Origin: Xanthobacter aminoxidans
GTDB lineage: Bacteria; Pseudomonadota; Alphaproteobacteria; Rhizobiales; Xanthobacteraceae
Reading direction: 5' to 3'
Length of the DNA stretch: 64,000 nucleotides
Assembly (NCBI RefSeq): GCF_023571765.1
Contig: NZ_JAMJXC010000011.1
Location: 124,001-188,000, forward strand
Positions 1 through 9,174 of the stretch are shown piece after piece (positions within the stretch are counted from its first letter, which is position 1; the number at the start of each line of letters is the position of its first letter). Made by a program: the position numbers and the translations under genes. Below the pieces are notes generated by a model that did no database searches, had not been told where the DNA came from, and was given only the letters and a program-made list of their open reading frames with translations.

Positions 1-236
1 CGGATGCGACCGAGTTCCGTGGCGAGGGCCACGCCGTCCTCCCGTCCGAGGCGGATGTCCACCAGAGCGACGCCCGGCGCCTCAGGCGCCATGGCTTCCA
101 CCCGCGCTCTGGCACCGGCGCCGTCATGGGCGACGGCGATCACATAGCCTTCCATCTCCAGCAGCGCGGCGAGGCTGCCGGCGAAGTCCTGGTCGTCGTC
201 CACGATCAGGACGCGTCGTTCCGCCCTACGCGGCAT
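1..236 (-). CDS. Response regulator, N-terminal receiver part (cut by window edge)
   Basis: Translation of the complement gives a CheY-like receiver: the acidic cluster VDDDQD lies at residues 12-17 and the phospho-acceptor is Asp60 in LVDIRLG. Only about 78 residues are visible, so the output domain is unknown. The ATG at 236 is preferred over one two codons upstream because GGGGAG sits 7 nt ahead of it. The start lies inside the end of the permease-kinase gene (their ends overlap by 11 nt), so the two are translationally coupled and very likely form a cognate sensor-regulator pair. Confidence 0.85.
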   Translation of the reverse strand, partial: MPRRAERRVLIVDDDQDFAGSLAALLEMEGYVIAVAHDGAGARARVEAMAPEAPGVALVDIRLGREDGVALATELGRI

Positions 237-2880
237 CGGCATGCTCCCCGGCAGCCGGCAGCGTGATGTCGACGCGCGTGCCCCGGCCCGGCTCGGAGCT
301 GATGGAGACGCTGCCGCCGTGGCGCTCGGTGATGCGCTTGACCAGCGCGAGCCCGAGGCCAAGCCCGAACGGCTTGGTGCTGAACAGCGGCTCGAACAGG
401 CGCCGGCGCACCTCATCATCCATGCCCACGCCATTGTCGGTGACGGTGATGCGCACCCGCTCGCCCTCCGCCGCGGTGGCGATGGCGACCCGTCCCGGCA
501 GCGCCCCGGCGGGTCGCTCCAGCACCGCCTGCATGGCGTTCTGCACCAGATTGACGAGCACCTGCCGCAGCCGCTCGCCGTCCGCCTCGATGATCCGGTC
601 GCAGTCGAGGTCCAGGGCCAGCTCGACACCGGACAGGGCACGCAGGTCCGAAGCCTGCTCGGTGATCCAGGCATCAAGCGCCAGCGGCACCATGCTGACG
701 TCTGGCCGGCGGGAAAACTCCAGCAGATCCTCGATGATGCGCACGCAGCGCCGCACGTTGCGCTGGATGCGGTCCAGTTCCCCCCGTTCACGCTCGCCGG
801 CGAGGGTGCCCGCCCGCTGCAGCACCGCCACCGAGGTCGTGAGCGTTCCCAGCGGGTTGCGCAGCTCGTGGCTCACCGTCGCGGTCAACTGGCCGATGGC
901 GGCGAGGCGCTCGCTGCGTGTCAGCTCCTCCCGCGTCTCGTTCAGCTTCTCCAGCGAGCCGACGAGGTTGCGCTCGGCGAGTTCCCGGCTCTCGTTGGCG
1001 AGCACGATCCACCACGCGCTGATGGCGAGCAGCGGCAGCATGGCGAGGAACACGCGCAGCAGCAGCCCGCCATTGTCCAGATGGGGCGTCTCCGCCCCCG
1101 GATCGATCAGCCGGTAGGTGAGCAGGAACAGCGCCGCGGTGACCACCGTGAGGGCGACGAGCACGCCGCCGACCTTGAGGAGGCGCTGCGGCATGTGCGG
1201 CGCGATGCGCCGCCGGAACCCCTCGCCGAAATAGCGCGAGCGCGAGCTTTCGAGATCCTGATGCGACTTCTTGCAGGCATCGTGGCAGTGCGCGTCGAGG
1301 CTGCAGCAGAGCGAGCAGATGGGCCGCTCGTAGAAGCTGCAATAGGCCATGTCGTCCCGCTCATAGCCGTGATCGCAGATCTCGCAGCGCAGGACGGGCC
1401 CGCTGCCCTGCGCCAGCGAGGCGTCGACGGGTGGCCGGGCCAGATAGTAGCGCCCGCGCGTGGCGAAGCCGATCGCGATGGCGGTGAGGAAGGCGACGAG
1501 GAAGGAGAGCGGCGCCGCATAGGCCTCGACGGCCGGACCGAAGACCCCGGTGAAGGCGAGGAGGGAGACGAGCGAGCCCGCCGCCATGCCGCCGCAGCCC
1601 ACCGGGTTGAAATCGTGCAGGTGGGCGCGCTTGAACTCGATGAAGCCGGGGCTGACCTTCAGCGGCTTCAGCACCAGCAGGTCGGCGATGATGGCGCCGA
1701 CCCACGCCATGGCGATGTTGGAATAGACCGCCAGCACCACATCCAGCGTCTCGAAGATGCCGAGCAGCATCAGCAGCAGCGAGATGAGGATGTTGAACAC
1801 CAGCCACACCACCCGGCCGGGATGGTAGTGGGTGACGCGGGAGAAGAAGTTCGACCATGCCAGCGAGCCGGCATAGGCGTTGGTCACGTTGATCTTCACC
1901 TGCGACACCAGCACGAACAGCGTGGCGCAGAACAGGGCCAGCGCCGGGTTATCGAATACGTGCTGGTAGGCGACGAGGTACATGTAGATGGGCTCGAGCG
2001 CCGTCTGGTGCGGCAGGCCGGCGCCGAGGACGAGCACCGCGAGCAGGCCGCCGGCGAGGATCTTCAGCCCGCCAATGACGATCCAGCCCGGCCCCGCCAT
2101 CACCACCGCGCCCCACCAGGCGAGCCGGTTCGACGCCTTCTTCTCGGGCAGGAAACGCAGATAGTCCGCCTGCTCGCCGATCTGCACCACCAGCGAGCAC
2201 ATGACGCTCACCGCCGCGCCGAAGGCCAGCGCATCGAACCCGGATGATCCGGTGTCGCGGCCGACGAAGCGGGTCCACGCCGCGACTTCTTCCGGCGCCT
2301 TCAGCCAGATCATCACGAAGGGCAGCACCATCATCGCGAGCCAGAGCGGCTGCGTCACCATCTGCAGCCGCGAGATCATGGTGATGCCCATGAGCGTGAC
2401 GGGGATGATGACGACGGACGACAGGATATAGCCGAGCACCAGCGGCAGGTCGAAGTAGAGCTTCAAGGCCTGCGCCATGATGGCGCCTTCCAGGGCGAAG
2501 AAGATGAAGGTGAAGCTCGCATAGATCAGCGACGTGACCGTCGAGCCGATATAGCCGAACCCCGCCCCGCGAGTGAGCAGATCGAGGTCGATGCCGCATT
2601 TGCTGGAGTAATAGGCGATGGGCAGGCTGGTGACGAAGATGAACACGGACACCGCGAGGATGGCGAGGCTCGCATTGGTGAAACCGTAGTTCAGCGTGAT
2701 CGAGCCGCCGATCGTCTCCAGCGCCAGGAAGGAGATGCCGCCGAGCGCGGTGTTGGCGATGACGAAGGGCGACCAGCGACGGAAGGACCGCGCCGTGTAG
2801 CGCAGCGAATAGTCCTCCAGCGTCTCGTTGGCGATCCAGGAGTGATAGGACCGCAAAGCGGGCAGTTCGGGCGTTTCCAA
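226..2880 (-). CDS. NCS1-type permease fused to a histidine kinase
   Basis: 884 residues in three parts. Residues about 30-475 form a multi-helix permease of the cytosine/purine (NCS1) type. Residues 499-536 are a cysteine-rich linker with eight Cys (499, 502, 514, 522, 525, 526, 532, 536) that looks able to bind metal. Two more membrane helices follow (about 569-590 and 606-627). The C-terminal half is a kinase core with phospho-acceptor His671 in VSHELRNPLG and a HATPase domain with DNGVGM and GLGLGLALVKR. The layout parallels CbrA, where an SLC5 transporter is fused to a kinase, but the transporter family differs. It probably senses or imports a nucleobase-like solute and signals to the overlapping response regulator; the ligand is unknown. 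Confidence 0.88.
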   Translation of the reverse strand: METPELPALRSYHSWIANETLEDYSLRYTARSFRRWSPFVIANTALGGISFLALETIGGSITLNYGFTNASLAILAVSVFIFVTSLPIAYYSSKCGIDLDLLTRGAGFGYIGSTVTSLIYASFTFIFFALEGAIMAQALKLYFDLPLVLGYILSSVVIIPVTLMGITMISRLQMVTQPLWLAMMVLPFVMIWLKAPEEVAAWTRFVGRDTGSSGFDALAFGAAVSVMCSLVVQIGEQADYLRFLPEKKASNRLAWWGAVVMAGPGWIVIGGLKILAGGLLAVLVLGAGLPHQTALEPIYMYLVAYQHVFDNPALALFCATLFVLVSQVKINVTNAYAGSLAWSNFFSRVTHYHPGRVVWLVFNILISLLLMLLGIFETLDVVLAVYSNIAMAWVGAIIADLLVLKPLKVSPGFIEFKRAHLHDFNPVGCGGMAAGSLVSLLAFTGVFGPAVEAYAAPLSFLVAFLTAIAIGFATRGRYYLARPPVDASLAQGSGPVLRCEICDHGYERDDMAYCSFYERPICSLCCSLDAHCHDACKKSHQDLESSRSRYFGEGFRRRIAPHMPQRLLKVGGVLVALTVVTAALFLLTYRLIDPGAETPHLDNGGLLLRVFLAMLPLLAISAWWIVLANESRELAERNLVGSLEKLNETREELTRSERLAAIGQLTATVSHELRNPLGTLTTSVAVLQRAGTLAGERERGELDRIQRNVRRCVRIIEDLLEFSRRPDVSMVPLALDAWITEQASDLRALSGVELALDLDCDRIIEADGERLRQVLVNLVQNAMQAVLERPAGALPGRVAIATAAEGERVRITVTDNGVGMDDEVRRRLFEPLFSTKPFGLGLGLALVKRITERHGGSVSISSEPGRGTRVDITLPAAGEHADAA

Positions 2881-3017
2881 CGCGTTCTCACCTTGTTATT
2901 GCCTCCAAGGCTAGAGGTTCGCGCACGCAGAGGCCAGCCCCGCCGTCCGTGTGTGGCGCCGGTGCCCTCAGCCGCCGCCGGCGACGGTGGTCCAGACGGC
3001 CTCGGCGCTGACGGCGG

Positions 3018-4250
3018 TCACGCTTCCGCGCCGCATATGACACCTGCTTTTTGCAGATCCTGATAGTCTTCGGGGCTCATCCCGATCTCATCAAGCAGCT
3101 CGCGATTGTGCTGTCCCAGCCGGGGCGCCGCCAGCCGGATCGACCCGGGCGTCTGGTCGAGCCGTGGCACCACATGGTGCATTGGCAGGAGGCCCATCTC
3201 GGCGTCGGGATAGTCGGTAAGCAGTTCGCGTTCGGCGACATGGGGATCGGCCATGATCTGCGGCGTGTCGTAGATCGGCCCGATGGTGACCTCGGCCTGC
3301 TCGAAGAAGGCGACGTTTTCCGCCTGCGTGCGGGCCCCGATGAAGGCCCCGATGATGCGGTCCAGCTCAGCGGCATGCTGCAGCCTGTCCGCATTGGTGC
3401 GAAAGCGGGGATCGCCGACGAGTTCAGGACGCCCGATGGCCCGGAACAGCCGCTCGGTCATCTTCTGGGTGGAGCCGGACAGGCTGACATAGCCCCCGTC
3501 GCTGCACCGATAGGCGTTGCGGGGCGCGGAATTCGTCGATCGGCTGCCGGTGCGCGGCTTCACCTTGCCGGTCAGGCGGTAGTTGGCCGCCTGCGGGCCG
3601 AGGATGGCGAACAATGGGTCCAACAGCGGCAGGTCGATCACCTGGCCCCGGCCTGCCTTCACCTCCACCTCACGCAGGGCGATCATCGCGGCGGAGGCGC
3701 CATAGATCCCGGCAACGCCGTCGGCGAGATACATGGGCGGCAGGACCGGCTCGCGATCGGCAAATCCGTTGATGGCGGCAAAGCCGGACAGGCCTTCGAT
3801 AACGGTGCCGAAGCCCGGCCGCTGCGCGTAGGGTCCGTCCTGTCCCCATCCCGAGATGCGGATGATGACCAGCGCGGGATTGATCGCGTGCAGCTCAAGC
3901 GGCGACAGTCCCATCTGCTCCAGCACGCCGGGGCGAAAGCTCTCGATGAACATCTGCGCCGACGTCACCAGCCTGCGGATGATCTCGATGGCGCGCGGGT
4001 CGCGCAGGGAAAGCGCCAGGCTCTTCTTGTTGCGTCCGTAGATCTTCCAGTGCGTCTCGATCCCTTCCGCCTTCCATGCGCGCAACGTGTCGCCTTCGGG
4101 TGGCTCGATCTTGATCACCTCCGCGCCGAAGTCGCCGAGAATCTGCGTCAGCACGTTTCCCGCGAACAGGCGCGACATGTCGAGGACACGAATGCCGTCC
4201 AGCGTTCCGCGTGCCTCTGGCTGATAGTCGAGGGTCCGAAGCGTGCTCAT
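3018..4250 (-). CDS. CaiB/BaiF family III CoA-transferase
   Basis: 410 residues. The N-terminus GIRVLDMSRLFAGNVLTQIL and the following block AEVIKIEPPEGDTLR are typical of family III (formyl-CoA transferase type) enzymes; the catalytic aspartate is probably the one in MYLADGVAGIYG. These enzymes move CoA from a donor thioester such as succinyl-CoA to a carboxylic acid. The ATG at 4250 overlaps the stop of the upstream CitE-like gene (ATGA), so the two are coupled. Pairing with a CitE-like lyase suggests activation of a C5 diacid such as citramalate or itaconate followed by cleavage; that substrate is inferred. An open frame continues upstream, but the start fixed by the coupling gives the normal family length. 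Confidence 0.87.
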   Translation of the reverse strand: MSTLRTLDYQPEARGTLDGIRVLDMSRLFAGNVLTQILGDFGAEVIKIEPPEGDTLRAWKAEGIETHWKIYGRNKKSLALSLRDPRAIEIIRRLVTSAQMFIESFRPGVLEQMGLSPLELHAINPALVIIRISGWGQDGPYAQRPGFGTVIEGLSGFAAINGFADREPVLPPMYLADGVAGIYGASAAMIALREVEVKAGRGQVIDLPLLDPLFAILGPQAANYRLTGKVKPRTGSRSTNSAPRNAYRCSDGGYVSLSGSTQKMTERLFRAIGRPELVGDPRFRTNADRLQHAAELDRIIGAFIGARTQAENVAFFEQAEVTIGPIYDTPQIMADPHVAERELLTDYPDAEMGLLPMHHVVPRLDQTPGSIRLAAPRLGQHNRELLDEIGMSPEDYQDLQKAGVICGAEA

Positions 4251-5113
4251 AGGGTCCTTTCGAGCGGATTCCGGTCCGCCAGGCGCATGACCGCGCGGGC
4301 GCGCTCGACGAACGGCTTGTCGATCATGTGACCGTCGACCAGATAGGCGCCGATGCCGCGCGCCTCGGCATCGGAGGCGGCCGCAACCACCTTTCGCGCC
4401 CAGGCGATCTCGTCGGCGTCCGGCGCGAAGATTTCGTTGGCCGTGGCGATCTGGCTGGGATGGATGCAGCTCTTGCCGGAAAAGCCGTGGTGCCTGGCGG
4501 CGATGCATTCGGCGCGGTAGCCGTCGCGGTCGCTGACGGCGGCGAAGGCGCCATCATAGGCGGCGATCCCGGCTTCCGCCGCGGCGAGCCGGACGGTGAG
4601 CCGCACATGCGCGAGCGCGGCCCCATCACGGCGTGCGATGCCGCAGGGTTCAAGCAAGTCCGCGTAGCCGACCTGCAAGCCCATCACCCACGGATGCGCC
4701 GCGGCGAGTTCGGCCGCCTTGCGCAGCCCCCTGGGCGTCTCGATGTTGAGCAGGATCTTCGGGCTGCGGTCCGGCGCGGCGTGTGGCCGGCAACCTGCGA
4801 TCCGGGCGATGGCCTCACCCACGGCGCCCGCGTCCTCCGCCATGGGCAGGTTGACCACGTCGACGTGGAGACTGCCCAGAACCGCCATGTCCGCGTCGAA
4901 CGCCTCGGTGCCAAAGGCATTGACCCGCACCACGATGGTCTTGGCCGTGGCCGGCCGGCATTGAAGGAACGCGGCGAGATTGGCGCGGGCCTGCGATTTC
5001 TGGTCCTGGGCCACCGCATCCTCGAGATCGAACGCCACGGCGTCGGCCTCTGACGCGAATGCCTTCTCGAACAGTTCGGGGCGGGAGGCGGGGACGAACA
5101 GCTTGCTTCGCAT
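4247..5113 (-). CDS. CitE-like HpcH/HpaI-family lyase
   Basis: 288 residues from the ATG at 5113, which has GAGGG 8 nt upstream; a GTG two codons earlier is possible. MRSKLFVPASRPELFEKA and AVAFDLEDAV are the CitE/malyl-CoA lyase signature, with the acidic metal-binding pair in FDLEDAV. Homologues cleave malyl-CoA, citramalyl-CoA or beta-methylmalyl-CoA to acetyl-CoA plus a 2-oxo acid, or act as malyl-CoA thioesterases. The coupled CoA-transferase downstream would supply the thioester. A LysR gene is divergently transcribed and probably controls the pair. The exact substrate cannot be read from the sequence. Confidence 0.82.
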   Translation of the reverse strand: MRSKLFVPASRPELFEKAFASEADAVAFDLEDAVAQDQKSQARANLAAFLQCRPATAKTIVVRVNAFGTEAFDADMAVLGSLHVDVVNLPMAEDAGAVGEAIARIAGCRPHAAPDRSPKILLNIETPRGLRKAAELAAAHPWVMGLQVGYADLLEPCGIARRDGAALAHVRLTVRLAAAEAGIAAYDGAFAAVSDRDGYRAECIAARHHGFSGKSCIHPSQIATANEIFAPDADEIAWARKVVAAASDAEARGIGAYLVDGHMIDKPFVERARAVMRLADRNPLERTL

Positions 5114-5208
5114 CAACACGGCCCTCGTCCTCCCCGTGCCTCTGGGCGTTCCGGATGCGGCCGATCTTGCGGGTCGGTCGATCTCGCGTAAAATGCATTA
5201 ATCGCAAT

Positions 5209-5233
5209 TTTTCATGAGTATTCTGCATGAAAA
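5209..5233. promoter_or_regulatory. Inverted repeat across the LysR start codon
   Basis: TTTTCATG at 5209-5216 and CATGAAAA at 5226-5233 are perfect 8-bp arms with a 9-bp spacer. The right arm contains the ATG of the LysR gene (5227). The repeat lies in the 113-bp divergent promoter between the CitE-like gene and the regulator and is a candidate autoregulatory operator. Confidence 0.5.
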
Positions 5234-6144
5234 TCCCCATCGACGGCGTTCAGGCTTTCGTGCATGTCGCCGAGCTCGGGAGCTTCCATCGCGCCGCAGA
5301 GCATCTCTTCATCACGCAGACCGCGCTCACCCGTCGGATCCAGCGCCTCGAGGCCTTTGTCGGATTGCGGCTGCTGGACCGGACGACGCGCACGACCACC
5401 TTGAGTCCCATGGGAAAGGAGTTCCTGCCCATGGCGCGGCGCATCATCGATGATCTTGTCGATGGTCTTGACCGGCTGCGTACCTCGTCCCGGCTGGGGG
5501 TGGGGGATGTCACCGTGGCGACCCTGCAGTCCGTCGCCTTTCGACACCTGCCCTCGGCGCTGCGCACCTATGCCCGCGCGCACCCGGACAATCGTGTCCA
5601 GGTGCTGGAGCGTTCGGGGGCGCTCGTCACCGAGGCGGTGCTGCAGGGGCATGCGGACTTCGGCATTCACATTCAGCAGGATCCCCACCCGGACCTGACC
5701 GAAGACATGCTGATGCGCGACCCGTTCGTGCTCGTGTGCAGCCGGTCGCATCCCGTTGCAAAGGCAAAGGGCGTGGCCTGGTCGGATCTGAAGGGCATCG
5801 ACCTCATCACGCTCGGCGGCGCGAGCGGCAATCGTCGCAGCGTCGAAACCCAGTTGGCCAAGGCCGGTCTGAACACCCGTGGCCGGTTCGTGGTGGAGAG
5901 CACGCCCAGCGCCATCGCGCTTGCCCGGGAGAATGTCGGCGCGGCGATCCTTCCGGCCGCCATGACCAAGACGCTGGCGGCCGGCCTCGTGGAGGTGCCA
6001 CTGGTCGAGCCGGTCGTGTTCCGTCTGATCGCCTTGGTGAAACGGAAGAACGAGACGCTTTCCCCTGCCGCCAGCGCGCTCTACGCGGTGATCAGGAACG
6101 AACTCTCGCACGCCCGCACAAAGACGCCGGCAGGACGCGCATAG
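5227..6144 (+). CDS. LysR-family transcriptional regulator
   Basis: 305 residues with the LysR N-terminal winged helix (FVHVAELGSFHRAAEHLF, then TQTALTRRIQRLE) and a periplasmic-binding-like effector domain from about residue 90. It is divergent from the lyase/CoA-transferase pair, the usual arrangement for a LysR activator and its target. Its 3' end is only 15 bp from the end of the convergent pcaQ-like gene. The effector is probably an acid or CoA ester of that pathway; this is inference from position. Confidence 0.88.
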   Translation: MKIPIDGVQAFVHVAELGSFHRAAEHLFITQTALTRRIQRLEAFVGLRLLDRTTRTTTLSPMGKEFLPMARRIIDDLVDGLDRLRTSSRLGVGDVTVATLQSVAFRHLPSALRTYARAHPDNRVQVLERSGALVTEAVLQGHADFGIHIQQDPHPDLTEDMLMRDPFVLVCSRSHPVAKAKGVAWSDLKGIDLITLGGASGNRRSVETQLAKAGLNTRGRFVVESTPSAIALARENVGAAILPAAMTKTLAAGLVEVPLVEPVVFRLIALVKRKNETLSPAASALYAVIRNELSHARTKTPAGRA

Positions 6145-6159
6145 CGACCCGACGCCGCG

Positions 6160-7074
6160 TCACAGCGCTCGGGCGACCTCCCGCACGGCATTGAAGAACA
6201 GCTCCACCTCCGGCCCGGGTCCATGCCCGGCCCGGGTCGTGAGGCCGACCGGACCGCCGGAAATGGAGGTGGACAGAGGCAGCCGCACGAGGGTGCCGTC
6301 TTCCAGATCACTCGCCACCACGCCCTGGGAGATGACCCAGACCGCATCGCTGGCCAGAACGTGGGCGCGTGAAAAGCTCGGGTCGGTGGTCTCGATCCGT
6401 TCGGCCGGGGTCCTGATGCCTTCCAGCAGAAACAGGCGATCGATCTCCGGGCGGATGATGGAGCCCGTCCCCGGCAGGATAAGGGGATGGCGGATGATCT
6501 CGGCAAGCGCCACCGGATGGCCGGTCTGCGCCGGGTGGTGCGGCCGGGCGACGAAGACGATGGGCTCCGAGTAGAGGTGCTCGAACGCCAGCCCCATCAT
6601 CACCGCCGGGCCGGCAAGGCGACCGACCACCAGGTCCAGCCGCCCCTGCTTGAGTTCCTCCAGCAGCCATCCGTTGGGACCGGCTTCGATGGCGATGGCG
6701 CCGGCAAGGCCCGCCGCCCTCGCCCGCTGCACCGCGCGGGGCATGATGCGCGCCGCCACCGTGGGCAGGGCGCCGACGCTCAGGGTGGCCACCATGCCGG
6801 ACTGGGGATGACGCAGGGTGTCGATGCCGCGGTTAAGCTCCACGAAGGCTGCGCCGGCGTGGATCCGGAAGGCGCGGCCCTCGGCCGTGAGCGAGGCCCC
6901 GCTGCGGCCGCGATCGAACAGCGCCGCGCCGAGGATCTCCTCCAGCTCCGCGATCGCCCGTGAGACGGCCGGCTGCGTGAGGTTCAGCGCCTCGGCCGCA
7001 CGCCCGAAGCCGGCGCGGGCCGCCACCTCAAGGAAGCAGGAGATGTGGCGAAGCTTGATTCGGCCGTCGATCAT
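6160..7074 (-). CDS. pcaQ: PcaQ-type LysR regulator
   Basis: 304 residues. The opening IKLRHISCFLEVAARAGFGR and the block LNLTQPAVSRAIAELEEILG match PcaQ, the LysR activator of protocatechuate (beta-ketoadipate) genes in rhizobia. The effector domain has the usual two-lobe pattern. It is divergent from a PcaC-like decarboxylase gene, consistent with PcaQ control, but the rest of the classical pcaDCHGB operon is absent here. Family assignment is by remembered similarity; the exact target set in this genome is inferred. Confidence 0.78.
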   Translation of the reverse strand: MIDGRIKLRHISCFLEVAARAGFGRAAEALNLTQPAVSRAIAELEEILGAALFDRGRSGASLTAEGRAFRIHAGAAFVELNRGIDTLRHPQSGMVATLSVGALPTVAARIMPRAVQRARAAGLAGAIAIEAGPNGWLLEELKQGRLDLVVGRLAGPAVMMGLAFEHLYSEPIVFVARPHHPAQTGHPVALAEIIRHPLILPGTGSIIRPEIDRLFLLEGIRTPAERIETTDPSFSRAHVLASDAVWVISQGVVASDLEDGTLVRLPLSTSISGGPVGLTTRAGHGPGPEVELFFNAVREVARAL

Positions 7075-7102
7075 GGCGCGTTACATATCAAAAACGCATG
7101 GG

Positions 7103-7120
7103 ATGATACGAAACTATCAT
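7103..7120. promoter_or_regulatory. Candidate PcaQ operator
   Basis: ATGATA (7103-7108) and TATCAT (7115-7120) are perfect arms around a 6-bp spacer, giving a LysR-type T-N11-A interval. It is 28 bp upstream of the pcaQ start and about 130 bp upstream of the PcaC-like start. The surrounding 60 bp are clearly AT-richer than the neighbouring genes, as expected for a shared promoter. Confidence 0.5.
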
Positions 7121-7250
7121 TTTTCATATCGAAATGCACATGAGAGCGTGACCTAGGGTGTACCGCAGCGACCGTTGCGGCACGCCGCTCCGAAGCCATG
7201 CAGAGGCATGGCGCATCCCGCTTTCCGCCCACTCACCCGCAAGAGGCGCC

Positions 7251-7658
7251 ATGTCATCCCCCGCCGGCCGATCGCAACGTTGGACCACAGGCATGGCGAC
7301 CCGTCGCGCGGTGCTCGGGGACGCCCATGTGGAAGCGGCAACGGCCCGCGCCACCCCGCTGGACGAGGCGTTCCAGACCTTCATCACCGAAGGGGCCTGG
7401 GGGTCCGTGTGGTCGCGCCCCGGCCTGAGCCGGCGCGAGCGCTCGATCATCACCATCGCGCTGCTTGCCGCCCTCGGCCATGACGAGGAACTGGAGATGC
7501 ATGTCCGGGCGACGCGCAATACCGGGGCGAGCGCCGAAGATGTGTCCGAGGCCCTGATGCATGTGGCGGTCTATGCCGGCGTGCCGGCGGCCAACCGCGC
7601 CTACAAGATCGCCAAGGGGGTCTACGCCGAAGCCAGCTCACATGGAGACCAGGGCTGA
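7251..7658 (+). CDS. 4-carboxymuconolactone decarboxylase family protein (PcaC-like)
   Basis: 135 residues, the normal size for the CMD/AhpD-like fold. GLSRRERSIITIALLAALGH and the later EDVSEALMHVAVYAGVPAA are the conserved helices of PcaC. The ATG at 7251 is chosen because AAGAGG lies just ahead and the resulting length fits; an upstream in-frame extension is unlikely. PcaC converts 4-carboxymuconolactone to beta-ketoadipate enol-lactone. Position opposite pcaQ supports an aromatic role. No pcaB, pcaGH or pcaD is in the window, so a related lactone or keto acid substrate is also possible. Confidence 0.8.
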   Translation: MSSPAGRSQRWTTGMATRRAVLGDAHVEAATARATPLDEAFQTFITEGAWGSVWSRPGLSRRERSIITIALLAALGHDEELEMHVRATRNTGASAEDVSEALMHVAVYAGVPAANRAYKIAKGVYAEASSHGDQG

Positions 7659-7809
7659 GACAGGCAGATTCGAAGGCGGGACATACGTCTCCGCCTGGTG
7701 AGAAGACCCGCGCGCTGCGTCGGTCGTGACGGGGCGCTGACCGCTCGACAGCGGCGTCGCCGACTGCGCGTGTGCCCTCCAAGAATTCGAGAAACCAGGG
7801 AAGAAACGT

Positions 7810-9174
7810 ATGACCACCCAAGACGCCGCCGCTCCCCCGCGCCCTCGCCGAAGCTTTGTGGCCGGATCGGTCTATCTGTTCGAGCGCCTCCTCCCCGATC
7901 CCTTCGTCATCGCCATCGGCCTGACGTTCGCGGTGGCGGGCGCGGCGCTGCTGTTCGCCCCGAAAGGCGACCTCGTGACGGTGGTGACGTCCTGGTACAC
8001 GGGCGTCTTCGGCATTGTCGGCTTCGCGTTCCAGATGGTCATGATCCTCGTGACGGGCCATGCCGTCGCGCACGCCCCCGTCGTCCAGCGCGGCCTCAAG
8101 ACGCTGGTGGCGACGGTTTCCACGCCCAATCAGGCCGTGGTACTCACATTCCTCGTCGCGGCCGCTGCATCCTGGCTCAACTGGGGATTTGGCCTGGTCG
8201 TCGGCGCGATCCTGGCGCGGGAGGTTGCCAAGCGCATCCATCTCGATTTCGGATGGCTTGTCGCGGCCGCCTATTCGGGATGGGTCATCTGGGCCAGCGG
8301 ACCGTCGAGCTCCATCGCCCTGTCCCAGGCCACGCATGGCAACGCCCTGAATATCGTCGAAAAGCTGACGGGCAAGTTGCTTCCGTTCGGTGACACCGTC
8401 TTCACGACCTTCAATCTGGTCCCGACCATTCTGGTGGTCATCCTGGTGCCCATCGCCTTCATTCTTCTCAAGCCCCGCGAGGATGAGATCGTCGCGTTCG
8501 TTCCCGGGCCCGACGAGCAGGCGGCGCCCGCTTCGGCGAAATCGGCCGGCACCTTCGCCGACAAGGCCAACCGCTCGCGGATGGTCAGCCTCTTCCTGGT
8601 TCTGCTCGGCGTGGCCTATCTCGGCGTGTCCTGGACGACGAAGGGCGTCAAGTTCGACGTCAATACCGTCATCCTCATCTTCCTGATCCTGGGTGTCGCC
8701 CTTCATGGCACCCCGGTTGCTTATTCCGACGCCATGAAGAACGCGGCGAAGCAGACCGGATCGATGATCCTGCAGTATCCCATCTATGGCGGCATCATGG
8801 GCATGATCGACGCCACCGGGCTTGCCGCGATGATCTCGAAATTCTTCGTCGTGGTGTCGACCGCCCACACCTTGCCGTTCTGGACCTACATCGCCTCGCT
8901 GTTCATCACGTTTCTCGTCCCCAGCGGTGGCGGACACTGGGCCGTACAGGGACCTTTCGCCATACCGGCGGCGGTTGAACTTCACGCCTCCATTCCGGCG
9001 GTGACCATGTCTGTCGCCATGGGTGAGCAGGTGTCCAACATGATGCAGCCGTTCTGGGCCCTGCCCGTCGTGGCGATGGCCGGCATCGGCATTCAACGGG
9101 TGCTCGGCTTCACGGTGGTGACGTTCTTCCTCGCGGGCATCATCTATGGTGCCGCGCTGCTGCTGCTCCCGTGA
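7810..9174 (+). CDS. AtoE-family short-chain fatty acid transporter
   Basis: 454 residues with about a dozen hydrophobic segments. The start FERLLPDPFVIAIGLT, the segment SWLNWGFGLVVGAILARE and FLVPSGGGHWAVQGPF are hallmarks of the AtoE / TIGR00366 carriers that take up short-chain acids. AGGGAAG lies 6 nt before the ATG. It follows the PcaC-like gene by 151 bp on the same strand, and its stop overlaps the next gene, so it is probably the uptake system for the substrate of this small cluster. Confidence 0.83.
   Translation: MTTQDAAAPPRPRRSFVAGSVYLFERLLPDPFVIAIGLTFAVAGAALLFAPKGDLVTVVTSWYTGVFGIVGFAFQMVMILVTGHAVAHAPVVQRGLKTLVATVSTPNQAVVLTFLVAAAASWLNWGFGLVVGAILAREVAKRIHLDFGWLVAAAYSGWVIWASGPSSSIALSQATHGNALNIVEKLTGKLLPFGDTVFTTFNLVPTILVVILVPIAFILLKPREDEIVAFVPGPDEQAAPASAKSAGTFADKANRSRMVSLFLVLLGVAYLGVSWTTKGVKFDVNTVILIFLILGVALHGTPVAYSDAMKNAAKQTGSMILQYPIYGGIMGMIDATGLAAMISKFFVVVSTAHTLPFWTYIASLFITFLVPSGGGHWAVQGPFAIPAAVELHASIPAVTMSVAMGEQVSNMMQPFWALPVVAMAGIGIQRVLGFTVVTFFLAGIIYGAALLLLP

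Noticed and set aside
241-2247. A 668-codon + strand frame opposite the permease-kinase gene.
   Set aside because: Composition is typical of a shadow frame (rich in His, Gln, Arg), with no membrane helices or motifs.
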